This document shows positions 11,627 to 23,870 of a stretch of 64,000 bases of DNA, in pieces. This stretch comes from Dicyema japonicum (taxonomy: Eukaryota; Dicyemida; Rhombozoa; Dicyemidae): NCBI GenBank assembly GCA_011109175.1, contig RDEW01000001.1, forward strand, positions 322,395-386,394, given 5' to 3'. The position numbers and the translations under genes were made by a program. The notes beneath the pieces were generated by a model. The model did no database searches. It saw nothing but the letters and a program-made list of their open reading frames with translations, and was not told the DNA's origin. Each line of letters begins with the position of its first letter. The stretch's first letter is position 1.

Positions 11627-12988
11627 ACCATAAACAATTTCTGTTATAAGTCAATAGTATAAAACTCATTGTAAAGGTGTAGAATAAATTTAAAGTTATA
11701 TTTCTATCAGATAAATATGCTCACCATAAATGCCATTTATACTTTGATCCTTAGTAAAGCGAAAAAAAGGTTCTTCTAAAGTTATCAAAATATATACATT
11801 AGAAGGATTCTTATAAATCATAGATAATCAATTAAGATATATTTCTCACTGCATTTTATTTTGACGATTTTGCTTAACAGAATAAATATGACAAAATGAA
11901 TAGTTCTGTTCATTTAATCTAAATTTTATTAGGTCAATTTTTATTTTATTTAAATTATTAATTAATTTTTTTATTTAATTATTATTAAATACAGTCCGAC
12001 GTCTATTTGAAACGGACCTCGGGGCTGGAACACTTCCGTTTTTGGAACAACCTCAGTTTTTGGAACGCTTTTTCTGATCTCAGCCAAAAATGTTGAAAAC
12101 TTCCATCTGAAACTGAATTTGTTACTATTTTTTATTTCTAGTCGTTATAAAAATTAATTATTTTTAAATAAAAAAACACACTAAATCATTATGAGTCTTA
12201 GTTGCGAAAAAAAGTTGAAATTGCTCGACTACTCCTGAAACATGAAGCGAGCATTGGCACAATAACTTGAATAAAAAAACAAATATGCCGTACATATCCC
12301 GTGGGAACATTATATATGAATTCTGTTTGAACTTATAACAAAAGTTTAATGTGCAGAATACTATGAATTCACGAATGTGTTGCTGGAGAGTTCATATTGA
12401 ACCAGCTGCCGTAGAAACAAAAGGACCCACAGGAATTAGTTACGATAGCATAAATCCTCTAAAAATAAAAATTGTCCATCTAACAAACCTCTCACTCATT
12501 TTTTCCTCCCTGCTTGACAAATCTGCAATCCGGAATAGTGAATATGGTAAATTAAGAAAGAAATCCACGTCTCTAAAATTCTGCTGAAAGAAAAGCGTCG
12601 TGGCCCACGTATCAGTGATAAGTTTAGGTTTCTCAATTTAGCGTGCTGAAATAACATGCTAATAAGCTGGAGAAAAGCCAAGATGCAAATTCGTCCATTA
12701 ATTTTATGTGCACCACCTCATCACGACGATTATGTTATAAACCAGGCATATCTAACGTGTTGCCCGCACAAAGGATTTTTATACAGTAAATGACATTGTG
12801 GGAGACCGCGTCATTAAAATGAAACCACCAGAGAAAACCATTGGATTTCTGTCAATGACGTCAAATTGACGTGTCGTGGTTGTGAGATTTCTGCTTAGTC
12901 AGAAGACGTTAATAAGCTTAAACTTTTTTTTAACTTTAGCAAATTTTATTATTAAAGGAATGTAAAGAATGTATTATTTTGAGGTTTC

Positions 12989-13640
12989 TTACCACAAGAC
13001 CTGCAATAGCTTGGACTCTCCTACTGCGACCTTAACCCCTCTATGGTTCATTCCGTTTGGTACATACGAGTCAATGATGCCATCCCGTTTCGGTAGTTTG
13101 CCATCCTTTTCTCTGTTACTTCTCAATAGCAAATCTTCGTCATCATATAAAGTCTCATAAGCCGTTTGTGACAATCTTGATACCTGTAATCCTCGTTTTT
13201 CAAGAAGGAGATAAAACACTCCTTGCATGCAGTGTAATAGCACTCTTCAAGTCCATAGAGAAGTGATAGAATGACCGTAGGTGAAAAAATAAACGAAAAC
13301 ATCCGCTTCGAGCCTGATGTGCTTTTTTCCTGATGAGTTTAAAGTTTTATAAAGCAGTTCCAGTTTTTCAAAAGCTGTTCCGAGATACTTCAAGCATTGC
13401 ATACCATCGGTTCCACATAGAAAGCCTTGCTGATTCCCTTTCCATTTCCGCTGAAGAATCTTGCATTAGATTTTTTCTGACAACTTTTCCTTGGAGACCA
13501 AACGAGACTCATATCTCTTCCACATTTACATTGCCTCATTTCCCCGAAGTCACACCAATCTCGACACATCAGACAGTAGTAATTTGTCTACTTATATTAG
13601 AGATTTCGTACTTAATGACATCGGAGACTGGAAACTAGCC
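12989..13640 (-). pseudogene. Decayed or intron-split coding sequence, unidentified
   Basis: Minus-strand frames in succession look coding: SFGLQGKVVRKNLMQD...MERESARLSMWNRWYAML, then FEKLELLYKTLNSSGKKH, then LYGLEECYYTACKECFISF, then LYDDEDLLLRSNREKDGKL...SYVPNGMNHRGVKVAVGESK, ending in a stop near 12989. The frame changes at least three times. I tried GT...AG segments of 19-61 nt and could not connect all pieces, so it is either a decayed gene or has introns I cannot place. It lies just outside the palindrome. I recognise no family. Confidence 0.35.
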
Positions 13641-15036
13641 ATTAGAACGTTAAAAATAGATGTTTCAAAATTGATTCCTGATGCGTCCATGTAGAACCAC
13701 CATAATAGTTAAAAGACGTCAATTCCTTGCAGTTGTGGAAATCTATCCAGTGGAGTGATGAAGAACAAATGATCCTTTTTAGTGCCAGCTTGGCACGGGC
13801 GTTACCCGACAGGTAGATGACATGATGTCACTCTAGTAAGAAGTCAAGAGTCGTTCTTGAGAACTAATTTCAATAAGTAAAATTTCATTCTTTACCTTAT
13901 CGTGGAGGTCTATTAAACCTGACATGAGTATCTGTCTTTATGGATGTGTCTAGCCGGATATCGACTATGAATATTGATTATAGAATTGACAGAATACGTC
14001 TTCAGTCTCTGACTTCATGATGTCGTACATTCTGCTTTGTTCAAATGTATGCACCTCCTTGGAGGAGACAATATCTTGTTTCTACTCACTGACTAAACCA
14101 CTCAGAGGATCCAACAACATCAATATTTTCATCTTCGCAACAATTATAAAGTATTGACTTTCTGATACTATCCGTCGGGGATTTCTGTCGATATTCTTTA
14201 ATTGCGCTAAGGCTTACATTGGTAGAGTCCATCTTATCCTTGAAAGCAAGAAATCAACGATTTGGTCATGTATGTTTTCTTAGCTTTTAGGACCCGAAAG
14301 ACCCGCATGCTTCCATTTTTTCTAAGACAAATTATAGACTTTTTTTGCAAATCACCAGGCATTGAAACAACATACACTCAATTTTACGAAAAATTGAAAT
14401 AAACATCTCTCCCAAGTTTAACAAGATAAATACAATCTTCCGTTAAAATACCATTTCAAAATCAATAGACTCGATCGGTTCAATTTCAATTAACCTTCAT
14501 GATGCTGCTGGGACGATCCTCTAAACTCCGAGGTAGCGATAGCTTTCATTTCCATCCGGAGATTTTACATCCTTCATTCCAGATAAGAGGCAGACTTCTC
14601 AGAACTCCTTGTAAGCCCAACAACACTGAGCTACTCATAGATCTCATTTATCATTTTCATCGTTGTATCTTCCAGTAAATATTTTTAAACCATCAATAAA
14701 AATTAAGAGATTGGTTGTATACGTCATCAATGATGAATTACTTTGGGATATAGATAATTTTGGAAATTTATTGTTTAGACTTATGCAAAAAACCAATGAC
14801 TAACACAAAAAGCTGCAGAAGCAACGAATCTCATCGCAATGTACCACGATTTAATTTAACCATCCTAATACTTTCTCTTTTGAAATTTAGAGTAACTTTA
14901 AATAGGCTTATCAGGCTCTTCACAAACCTTCCAATCGACATTGGGAGGCCTGAACAATTAAAGCATAGCAGAGAAAACCATGGTCCACAGAGACTTACTC
15001 CTTCTCTACATCAATCCACGAAACGAATAGTTTGTT

Positions 15037-15819
15037 TCAATAATGACTGTTTATGCACTGATTTATCAAGGCTTGCTCTTTCGCCTCTTGAAACATCATC
15101 TTTACCCCCAATTTAATATCAGAAATAATTTCGAACACTACCAAATAATCTGTAAATTTTGAGTTATCACATTGTGTAACCGATTTATGCAACCAGTCCT
15201 CAGTCACAATCCGCTCAAGGACGGACCTGATCTCATCCAGAGAACGGTTCACCTCAACATCTTCCTCACATAGGGGTCTTTTCCAAAGTCGGTGTTTAGT
15301 GGAGCTCATATGCTGAACCAACCGCCTAGCCTGAAACTAACCAAGAGGCATACACTATCGGTGTATTTTGAGTACCTCTCCTACAGAGACCGCAATCTGG
15401 CCACCTCGTTCTGCATCTTCCTGGCACGTTCAACGTCTATACCTTTACTACTGCTCTCGTGGTCCGTTAGACTGAAGGCAGACTTTACAATGTCTTCGTT
15501 CATTTCGAGGAATGCTTTGATGTCCCTCTCCATTTGGATTTTCGTACTAATCTCACAATCGAACCAGACCTTCATTAAATTATGAATATTATCCCGCATT
15601 CTCTGCTTGGAGATGTGCTCGAGTGGGGAGCACAGTTGCTCAGCCAACGATTACAGAACAAGCGACATTTTTGTTAATGTCTACTGTGGAAAACCACTGT
15701 CCGACCTCGTCTTGAGCTATTCTGGAAAGAGCTTGACGTTCGATCTGCCATTAGAAAAAATCGAACCCTTTTCAGTTGATCTGACGGAATCTCGGGATCA
15801 CTGGTTTTGTGAAAGGTAA
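15037..15819 (-). CDS. Unidentified coiled-coil-like protein with candidate ultrashort introns
   Basis: Two minus-strand open stretches, 15381-15647 (LCSPLEHISKQRMRDN...ERARKMQNEVARLR) and 15037-15321 (MSSTKHRLWKRPLCEED...LERIVTEDW...EIISDIKLGVKM), are both highly charged and helical. Removing 15331-15353 (23 nt, gtatgc...ttcag) joins them in frame as KYTDS to ARRLVQHMSST, leaving one in-frame TAG at about 15377. Upstream, MADRTSSSFQNSSRR may connect through a 25-nt segment at 15681-15705, followed by a 16- or 21-nt segment ending at 15639. The start is not settled. Composition suggests an intracellular structural protein. It could be a live gene with one sequence error or a young pseudogene. 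No family is recognised. Confidence 0.4.
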
Positions 15820-16073
15820 TTAGCTAAGTAACTTAACGTTTTGCCTTACTTTTGTTGGAGATAAGGTCAGTGACATACATTATGCTTTGTAAAAATAACA
15901 ATGATCTCAAAACCGATTAATTCCATGTTATCAGAGATTTCCATCCTGTTCTTTCCATTGATGAGTGATCTGGGATTATTCGTAAAGTTAATTAAAATCA
16001 GTGTAATTTCCAAGTTTAAGTTGTTTAAGCATGTATGAATGCTCAGATGGATTAAAATCAGTCTAGAATACAT

Positions 16074-17320
16074 TTTTTTCGTTACATCATCAGGAATAAC
16101 ATCCCGAAGTATTTCATAGTCTTCCTGAATATTAGAAATCAGTCTACTTACCGGTTAAAAATAAACTGTTAAAAATTACTCATCTTAGATATCAACAAAA
16201 AATAACGTTAAATTTAAATACTTTTGTATTTTTTATTATTATGAAATAAAACAAATAATTAAAATAAATTAAATAATTACAATTTTAATGTGGTTGGAAC
16301 ATTGTCAGATCACCTCCACTGGAAAACCAACATTCTCCCAGCAGTGGATCACATTTGTATGAGGAACCTCCAATTCTTAAATTTAACCATTGAACCAGAC
16401 CACCCTTGTCATTTCCAGACTCACGCGAAGAACTAAAGTAAACTAATCCCTACTATAACGCACCTGTTGTTTTGTAAATTGGCAAAAATTCCTCAGCCAC
16501 CTCCTGACAAAACCATTTCAAAGAAATTACAATTACTCTACTAAAGGCATCGGAGGAGTGGTTTGGACGATGTACTGGATACTCTTCCCTCAATGATGAT
16601 GATTCGGAGAGGACCTTTTGACAGAAAAACAAGGTGGACGCTAGGATGATTAATATCTGGGCAATTAATTCTAATAGACGTATTGTGCTCTTGGCTTGCT
16701 CCACCGATTAATTATACTGATTCTACAAGATGCTCTCTCCTGCCCTGGAACTACTGTGAACATCAGAGACCTCAGACTAACAGCATCTGGGAAAGCTAGC
16801 CTCTTACAAGGTAGGGAGATCGGGTTAATAACTAATTAATAAACGATATTCAACATCAGAAGAATTTCCTCTTCAATACGAAGAACACAGTTGACAGAGG
16901 ACCTCAATCGTTATGGAGTTTCAGTTGCTTGCTTGATTTTTTTCAGTGTAACACGGCACTCAAACTTCGGGCGAGACATGTGACTACTTGGGAGGGACAA
17001 AGGAAAAATCAGAATGAGGAGACAGTTCCCATCTACAATCAAATAGATTACATAATCACTGCGCCGTAATCTTAATGTACATTAAGGGACAGTGGAACAC
17101 TTCCATTTAGTGACAATAAAGTTGTTGTCTCTAGATTTAAACTACACTTAACCTAAAAATTAAGAGGCAGATCGAGAACATGCGATAATTCTCTTTGAAC
17201 ATATAATCGGGAGTTATTTTCAACGTTGTAAACACACAGTAACCCTACAGATCCAATAAGTTAGAGATTTAACCCAGAGTTTTTCAGAATTTCAAATTAA
17301 ACGAATCATTTGGTGATTTC
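16074..17320. other. No supportable gene
   Basis: This is AT-rich intergenic sequence. A minus-strand ORF at 16453-16704 has one hydrophobic stretch (LLELIAQILIILASTLFF), but nothing else supports it: there is no homologous copy in the window and no clear start. The motif ccagtggatcacat and variants recur here and at 29.1, 24.5 and 41.0 kb, which may reflect an old dispersed repeat. Confidence 0.4.
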
Positions 17321-17324
17321 CTTC

Positions 17325-17870
17325 AATTTTTAATTGATGCAAGTCTTCATGGCATTATTATATCGCACAAATGCAGTTTCCAAAGGAGTTCCACAAGGTT
17401 CAATTCCATCGCTTTTACTATTTAACTTATTCTTGATTGATATCCCTCAACCAAATTTGAATAACTTTCTTCCAATATCTTATGCAGATGATTTAATATT
17501 TGCAGCAAAAAAAGTGAAAAAAACTTGTGTTAAATCAATGTACGTTAACAAACTATAAGATTGGCCGTCCTACAATATATTGAAGATAACTCCATCAACA
17601 GTCACACTCCTCATCCAATAAAAAACAATCCAAAATTTACCAAAAACTTCTCATTTTAGAAACCCTCTCCCACCATCAAATCTTTAAAAATTCAAGGTAC
17701 AGTATTGGACACCACATGTATTTCTCTAAACATATAAAGAATATATAAATAAACTAAAACCTCTTTGGTAGAATGGGCTCTACTATGCCCCGAACATAAA
17801 AAAAAGTGCAGAAAATTCAATACACCGCCTTACGGATTTGATCTGTCACGAAAAGAAATCTATTGACCAC
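17325..17870 (+). pseudogene. Reverse transcriptase fragment of a Jockey/CR1-like non-LTR retrotransposon
   Basis: The frame 17334-17558 contains GVPQGSIPSLLLFNLFLID and, 15 residues later, SYADDLIFAA. These are RT motifs 4 and 5 (domains B and C), including the catalytic YADD. Downstream, frames with ITPSTVTLL and LKIQGTVLDTT resemble the thumb region (the usual ITP.KS.T.F and LGV..D patterns) but are shifted. The palm upstream and the endonuclease are missing. The best-preserved relative in the window is the element at 61.5-64 kb. Confidence 0.75.
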
Positions 17871-19845
17871 ATTCATGCAAAATGTTATCTATCTCCGATT
17901 CCCTTGAAATGTTGTCAATAAAATAGACAACGCAAGATTTAGTCACCTGCCAAGGGTCTCCTTTTATCTAGACCCTCGCGTCTGGAAAACCTATGGGAGA
18001 ATCAGTTAATAGTTGCTAATTTTCATGGGTTCATCTAGTTCTTAGGAAAGCCGTGACAATTCGAGGATGAATAATAACAATAGTATCCAACGAATTCAAT
18101 AAACTGGCTGCATCCGTAGTTTAATGCCTGGGGGAGATTTATGAGGCACCAACCTTTATCAAAAATTGTTTTTCGACAAACCCCAATTTGGAAAGAATTT
18201 TTTGAGAATCTATACCGACTATTTTGTAATCAAAAACATTAGCTTAACGATGTTGTTGTTAAAGTATCCAAAACAGCTTAGATAACTTTAAACTTGGTCA
18301 TTCAACTTTATTATACATATGAAAGGTCCTTAAGAGAATTGGTGGGCGAATGGAAATAAGAACCAATAACTCTTCCTAAACATCGATCTCGAGGTTTTGT
18401 GCGGTAATTCTGAAATGGATCACGGCAACACTATAATAATCACTCACGTGATCCAGGCACTATTCTGTAGATGATCTTCCCTTAATCCCACGCATACACA
18501 TATGGGTGGAAAACTGGGTGTCCATAGTTGAACTATCCCAAACCTCGGTTCACAAAAAGTAAAGATTCCATAGGCGTTAGAGAGGAGTTTTCTTCACAAG
18601 TCCACCATTTTGTAACTTTGAATGGCCTTTTCTGAGTAAATTCGATTTATGACATTTGTCTTTGAAAAAAGTGGACCCTCTAGGACAATGTTTAAGAGAT
18701 GCATGGTTCAATGCACTGCTTGTAGACAGCTTCTATGATAGGGTTTTTTTCCGATCCTCCATAATCCATTATTCCATGTTTATAAAAAACAAAATCTAAA
18801 TTAAAAATAGTTAAAATTTCTGAACCATTTTAAACAAGTTTCACGGCTCAACCATCGAACAGTATAAATAAATCTCCAGAGCCAGCAACATATCTCCAAG
18901 AAATTGCTTGAAATTACGATTATCGAGAGCATGCGCCTGAATTTCGAAAAAGAAGATTTTTTTCCTCCCATTCGGGGTTAAATGCACGATTTCTTGAATA
19001 AACTTTATACTTCTTTTGAAGCGTTTTTTCTGATATCACTAGGAATATTAATGATATTAATTAATTTAAATTAAATTCAAAAAATATTTAACATAAAAAC
19101 AATAGTTAAAATATATAATATTTTTATAATTTATTATATTCGTATTCCTTACAACTGGTATGCGATCTAACCAACTATGACGTCTTTTGCTGTTGTCGAC
19201 TAAAAACAAAAAACGACCGTACAGTACTGTTTGGAAAATTCCATTTTTTTATACTCCCGTCGGCCTGCCTACATTATGGTTTCGGATTTGCAGTCCATCA
19301 GGATTTGACTCACTACGTTACAAGAGTGTGGACATTGTCTGATATTCTAATGGAAATGGCAGACGACCTGGACTACCTAAGAGATCTAGTTGGCAACAAA
19401 GATCATGGTCAAAGCTAACGAAGAGGATGGTTAGGAATACGGCACAAGGGAAACTTAAGTCATTTTATGTTTTCTTGGGAGTTTTTTTTAATAACAATTT
19501 TATAATTTTATGCGGGGACAGCACATGGACCGCCGTTGAAAACCACTGGTTTATACCATCGTGCATTGACGAATATATGAAAAGAGGAAGTACCACTGCA
19601 TCATAGACCGTTATTTTAAAAAAATTTGTTTGAATTTAAAAAAAATAAAAAAAGTTTATATTTCCTGTCTCCCATTTTGAAATCTCACTTCCCATGAGTA
19701 AATTTAACTATTTTTCTTTTAAGTATTTATGTCGTTTACAAGTAGTTTTGTTGGAGAATGCAATAATAAAAAAATGTAATCCTTGAAACTGATGAATTTT
19801 TGTAAAAATTTGAATACCAGACTTGATTCGACACAAAGTCTAATA
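17871..19845. other. No supportable gene
   Basis: Frames on both strands are short and full of stops, with A/T-rich tracts at 18780-18850 and 19020-19150. I see no TIR pair, tandem array or family resemblance. It may be old transposon sequence decayed beyond recognition. Confidence 0.4.
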
Positions 19846-21149
19846 CAGTAAACTCTCTCAAATATGCCATTCTTAAATTTGCCAATTCAGAAATTTGCCA
19901 TTTTTATCGATTTTTTCTATTTTTCAATGATATTTACCAATTCTGAAATTTGCCAACATTTTTAAAAATTATTTTTATTTTTTTTAAATATTTTTTAAAT
20001 TTTTAAAATAATTTAAAGCAAGCATGGTTTGGAATATTCTTGTTGGAGGCTACACCAGAATTTCAATTGCTGAAAAAGTGGAAATATTGCGGTATAAAGA
20101 AACCAATAAATCAGCTCCATGTCAGACTATATGCAACAGATTTTCTTCTATTTTTATAAAGAGAATCTCAAGAAGGATAGTCATTTCTATGTTAATGAAT
20201 GTAGAATGTTTTTATTTCAGTCCAAGAACAGATATCCTAAACTAAAAACTTGTAAAAAATTAAAATATCCAGAGCTTGATGAAAATCTACTAGATTAGAT
20301 TGACTCAATGGAATCAAAAGGTACACTATTTACTCTAACATTTAAGGAGTTTCATTGAACGGTTTTCTAATATTACATAAGGAATAATTTTTCGCTAAAG
20401 AACTTTAGCTAACAAATTTTAAAAATTCTTATGGGTTTTTGAATAAATTAAAGAAAAGACATTGATTTCGAATACGTAAATTACACGGCGACTGAAAATC
20501 ATGTGGATATTGATGGCTTTTTAAAAGAATTTGAAGTTTCAAAAAAGATACTCGTCTGAAAATATTTATAATTTGGATGAGACGGGAATATTTTATAAAT
20601 CGATTCCTTCTCGAAGTATTTGCAAATCACCTTTCGGCGGATATAAAAATTTCAAGGATTGAGTATGTCATGCTTTGCGACAATATGTCAGGGACACATA
20701 AGTTAAAACCACTATTGATCGGAAAACCAAAGATGCCCCGATGTTAAAGAGATTAAAATTCCTTAGTTTCTTGTTACAATTCTTAAAGGGCATGGATGAC
20801 TTTATCATTTTTTACGACTTGGATTACGAATTTTGACAATCTATTGAAAATTGAAAAAAGATCTATTTTCTTATTAATCCATTGCCCACCTCATATAGAA
20901 AATATCAAATTTATGTTTATTCCAAAGTACAGGACTTATTCTACCTGTGGATCTGGGAATCATCAAAATTTCAAAATTCATTTTACAAGGCACAATTTAC
21001 TATATTAAACGGATATATTGGAATGCGAGAAGAGCTAAGTATATGAATCAAATAAGAAGTTAAATCTTAGGGATACTGTACTGTTTGTAAAAATGTCATA
21101 GGGAGATGTGAACTCTCAAACAATTTCAAACTGTTTGAAACTTCTAGAA

Positions 21150-22412
21150 CAGAGGTTGTCAAACGGTGTGCCGCGAGACAATTTCTAGTGTGCCGTCTGC
21201 CAAATACAAATTTGAATAAATTTATATACATTTTTTGACCTAATTAATTTAAAAGAATAAACAAATTAAAATAATTACTAAAATTAAAATAATCATTTTT
21301 ATTATATATTAAATGACATTTACATTGGTTACCATTATTTTATTAATTTTTTAATAACGTGCGCATCAACGTGCTTATGGGTAAATCAGTTCGTCGTTTT
21401 TATAAAGATTCTTATTTGCCATTTGGATTTATATGCAAAGATAAAAATAAACTACCTCAATGTCTAATTTGCATGGAAGTCTTGGCAAATGATGCTATGG
21501 TATCTAGCAAACTAAAGAGACATAAGCATTAACGAAGGTTTTTGAATTAAAGGACGAAATGTGTGAGTTTTTTTTTAAATTGGAAGGGCATTCTGAATTT
21601 GTTGAAAAAATTCAGTGCAAGTATGCAAGGAGTTCTGACACTATTTTATCGTCGACGGACAAATTAAATTTTTTGAAAATGAAAATCAGTTTTTTGGAGA
21701 AAAAGGGTTTTAGATGTCGATTATACTATGTTTCCTAATACGAATGGTTTATTTTATATTTTAATTATAATAAAGACATAATGGTGAATCGATACAGGGA
21801 CTGATTAATGAACATTTAATAATTTTGGGAAACAAAATGGATGCTTATTTTCCAGACTTAGAAATTGAAAAATTCGATTGGGTTATTATTTTTTAAATAT
21901 TTTTTAGATACGAAATCCTTTTCTTGTGTCAGAAAAACACTTATCTGTTAAAGAAAATGAAGAACTTATTGCACTGTTTAATGATCGATCCTTAAAATTA
22001 ATGATGACGGAGTTAGACATTGGAGAATTCTGGATATATCTTCGAAACATATATCCCAGTTTATCAAAACAAGCACTGACCATAATTTTACAGTTTTCAA
22101 CGACCTATTTATGCGAAACAGGTTTTTCTACGCTGCATAATATGAAATATAACAAATTTGAAATTTTGAGAAACATTGATGCTGAAATGCGGGTGGCTTT
22201 GTTAACCATTCGACCTGATGTTGATGATTTATGCAAAAACAATAATAATTAAGATTTTATTTTTTTATTAATAAAAATGTGGGCATTAAATTAACAATTT
22301 TTGTACTTAGTTTTACACATCTTAAAAATTTAATTTTTTATATTTTAATGTGTGCAGTGGATTAATTTTTTACGATTAGTGTGCCGCGATAATTATTTTT
22401 TGAAATGCTCTG
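21150..22412 (+). mobile_element. hAT-family transposon (ZBED/SCAND3-like), internally deleted, nested in the Tigger element
   Basis: The left end cagaggttgtcaaacggtg is a typical hAT TIR; the right end finishes in gctctg. The flanking 8-bp target duplication is ttctagaa (21142-21149) and gtctagaa (22413-22420), one mismatch. Near-terminal gtgtgccgcgag and gtgtgccgcgat are in direct rather than inverted orientation. At 1263 bp, it lacks most of the catalytic core. Confidence 0.85.
21377..22252 (+). pseudogene. hAT transposase: BED-like finger plus C-terminal dimerisation domain, core deleted
   Basis: The start is ATG 21377, reading MGKSVRRFYKDSYLPFGFIC then PQCLICMEVLANDAMVSSKL then KRHKH, the BED-type finger seen in animal ZBED/SCAND3-like hAT transposases. 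The middle is mostly deleted. From 21838, KMDAYFPDLEIEKFDW continues to IRNPFLVSEKHLSVKENEE only if 21882-21907 (26 nt, gttatt...tttag) is removed as an intron. The last domain, FWIYLRNIYPSLSKQALTI then FSTTYLCETGFSTLHNMKY, is the hAT dimerisation domain with its conserved tail, ending at TAA 22250-22252. It cannot be active. Confidence 0.8.
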
Positions 22413-22865
22413 GTCTAGAAGGTGCGGAATGCGAATCAGAACTTACTAACATAAATGTGACCGATGAAATCGTATCCACAACAGATATTTATAATCCTAT
22501 TGAATTAGAAGAATTTATTTCAATTGACTACAATGAGGCAATTGATGAAGAGGTGAAATTAATTGATATTGAGGAACAAGAAGAATCCTGTAGTGTAGAA
22601 GTACATGAGTCATTAAATAAGGCTGAAATGCTTAAAATTAAGAAAGATTGAAAATTATCTTCTAGAAAACATTGAAAATGACAATGATGCAGAGTTCATT
22701 AATTCAATAAGAAGATATAAGAAAATATTAAAATTTCTTATAAGGGGAATTGGGAATTGAGTATTACTCTAATAAAATAAAATTAATTTTTGTTTCCTTG
22801 TTTAAAAATATTGTTTTCCTTAAAAATAAAATTTATTAATAAATAAAATAATAATAACGAGTAAA

Positions 22866-23870
22866 TTAACTAATTAAGCGTATTTTGATCCAGATTGTTG
22901 GTAATCCCTCTTCTTTTCTTAGAAGAGTGTGCCATAACCTCCCTGTTACTCGCATCTCCACATCAGATTCAGTCAAAATATCTCCGTTAGAGTCAAGTGG
23001 GCTGTCCTCACGGCATGCCAGTTCCACAAGTTGGGGGGTAGCAGAGGCGTACTCTTCATCGTATACCTTCATCCCATGCTTATGTTCAATGAGCATACTT
23101 TCGAGCGTTCTCTTCGATTGTAAGTCCTCGTTGATTCTTCAATAGATGATTTATCCATATGATTCTTGAAGCATCTTGAGACAACTCCATCCCATGTCAA
23201 AACCACTGGAATAATCTTCACTTGGCATTCATAGAGCAGCGAAAGTTCATTTGCTAGCAAGTCATATTTGTGAAGTTTCTCAACTTCAACTTGCTTTAGT
23301 CGGTCTTGTGAGGTAGTCCCCACTTCAATTAAAATTACTTCCTTCTTTTATTTTGTCATACACGAAAATATCGGGTTTATTGTATTGGACTTTTGTTTCT
23401 GTCAAAATCGTCGTGTCAACTCTAATTTCGACATTTTGATTCGTCAATATTGACTGAACCGAATGTCCTTTCAATTTCCTGCTTCTTTTGATTCCATAAA
23501 TTCGACAAAGATGAAGATGGATGCACTTTACCACTTCATTATGTCTTCGGAGATAATCACTATTTAGCATTTTACCACACTGAGTGGCCAAATGATCAAC
23601 AGTTTTCTTGCTTTTTTTACAATGGTTGCATAATGACCCTGTGTGTGCAAAAAACAAATTCCTATCTTGCAAAAGACAGTACAATGCTTCGCTCCGTGGG
23701 CCGTTATTTCCTTTGGATAACCATTCTGAGGAAGTATATAGGTCGACATTTGTTTCATCAATACATTTGAACATAATTGAGTGTAGTGTTCTGCAATAAA
23801 TTTTATTTAATAAATATTTTTTCTGAGTGTCCTTGAGGGACTTAATATCCATGCTTTCCTTGTCGGCAAT
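22866..23870 (-). pseudogene. R2-like retrotransposon 3' end: CCHC knuckle and restriction-like endonuclease
   Basis: This is the best-preserved copy of this family here. In the frame 23852-23325: SSEWLSKGNNGPRSEALYCL, then CNHCKKSKKTVDHLATQC, a C-x2-C-x8-H-x4-C knuckle exactly as in R2-clade elements, then RRHNEVVKCIHLHLCRIYG, then the nuclease motif YNKPDIFVYDK. After a one-base frame change, VILIEVGTTS gives the second acidic residue, followed by VEKLHKYDLLANELSLLYEC and PVVLTWDGVVSRCFK. The order knuckle, KPD, IEV matches the R2 Pol C-terminus. The RT is absent, and a second frame change affects the tail. It inserted into the Tigger element in reverse orientation. Confidence 0.8.

Larger units (their letters stand above)
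6490..12908 (-). repeat. Right arm of giant inverted repeat
   Basis: This is the reverse complement of 1-6425, ending with tcagaagacg before non-palindromic sequence (ttaataagct). It carries the same set of features as the left arm in opposite orientation. Divergence between arms includes substitutions and small indels, for example one residue in the 61-codon ORF near the hAT-type end and frame differences in the membrane-protein gene. Regions about 9110-10640 and 11700-12908 contain no coding sequence I can support. Confidence 0.95.
20024..22745 (+). pseudogene. Tigger-like transposase, interrupted by a hAT element
   Basis: The N-terminus reads SIAEKVEILRYKETNKS (CENP-B-type helix-turn-helix). 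A 20-nt GT...AG segment at 20201-20220, if removed, joins MLMN to SKNRYPKLKTCKKL in frame. Next come FKNSYGFLNKLKKRH, the first acidic motif YNLDETGIFYKSIPSRS, then MLCDNMSGTHKLKPLLIGKP, then WITNFDNLLKIEKRSIFLLI. The second catalytic Asp is lost: LLIHCPPH stands where this family has DNCPAH. After the hAT insertion the acidic C-terminus resumes (GAECESELTNINVTDE...YNPIELEEF), ending near 22745. It has many stops and frameshifts and is inactive. Confidence 0.8.

Noticed and set aside
1-12908. The palindrome as a hairpin-type sequencing or library artefact
   Set aside because: An artefact would give identical arms. Here the arms differ by many substitutions and indels, including frame-changing ones, so the duplication is old enough to have diverged. 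A read-level check is still listed in the findings.
16453-16704. 83-codon minus-strand ORF with a membrane-like stretch
   Set aside because: No ATG start near the 5' end, no relative in the window and no intron connection found.
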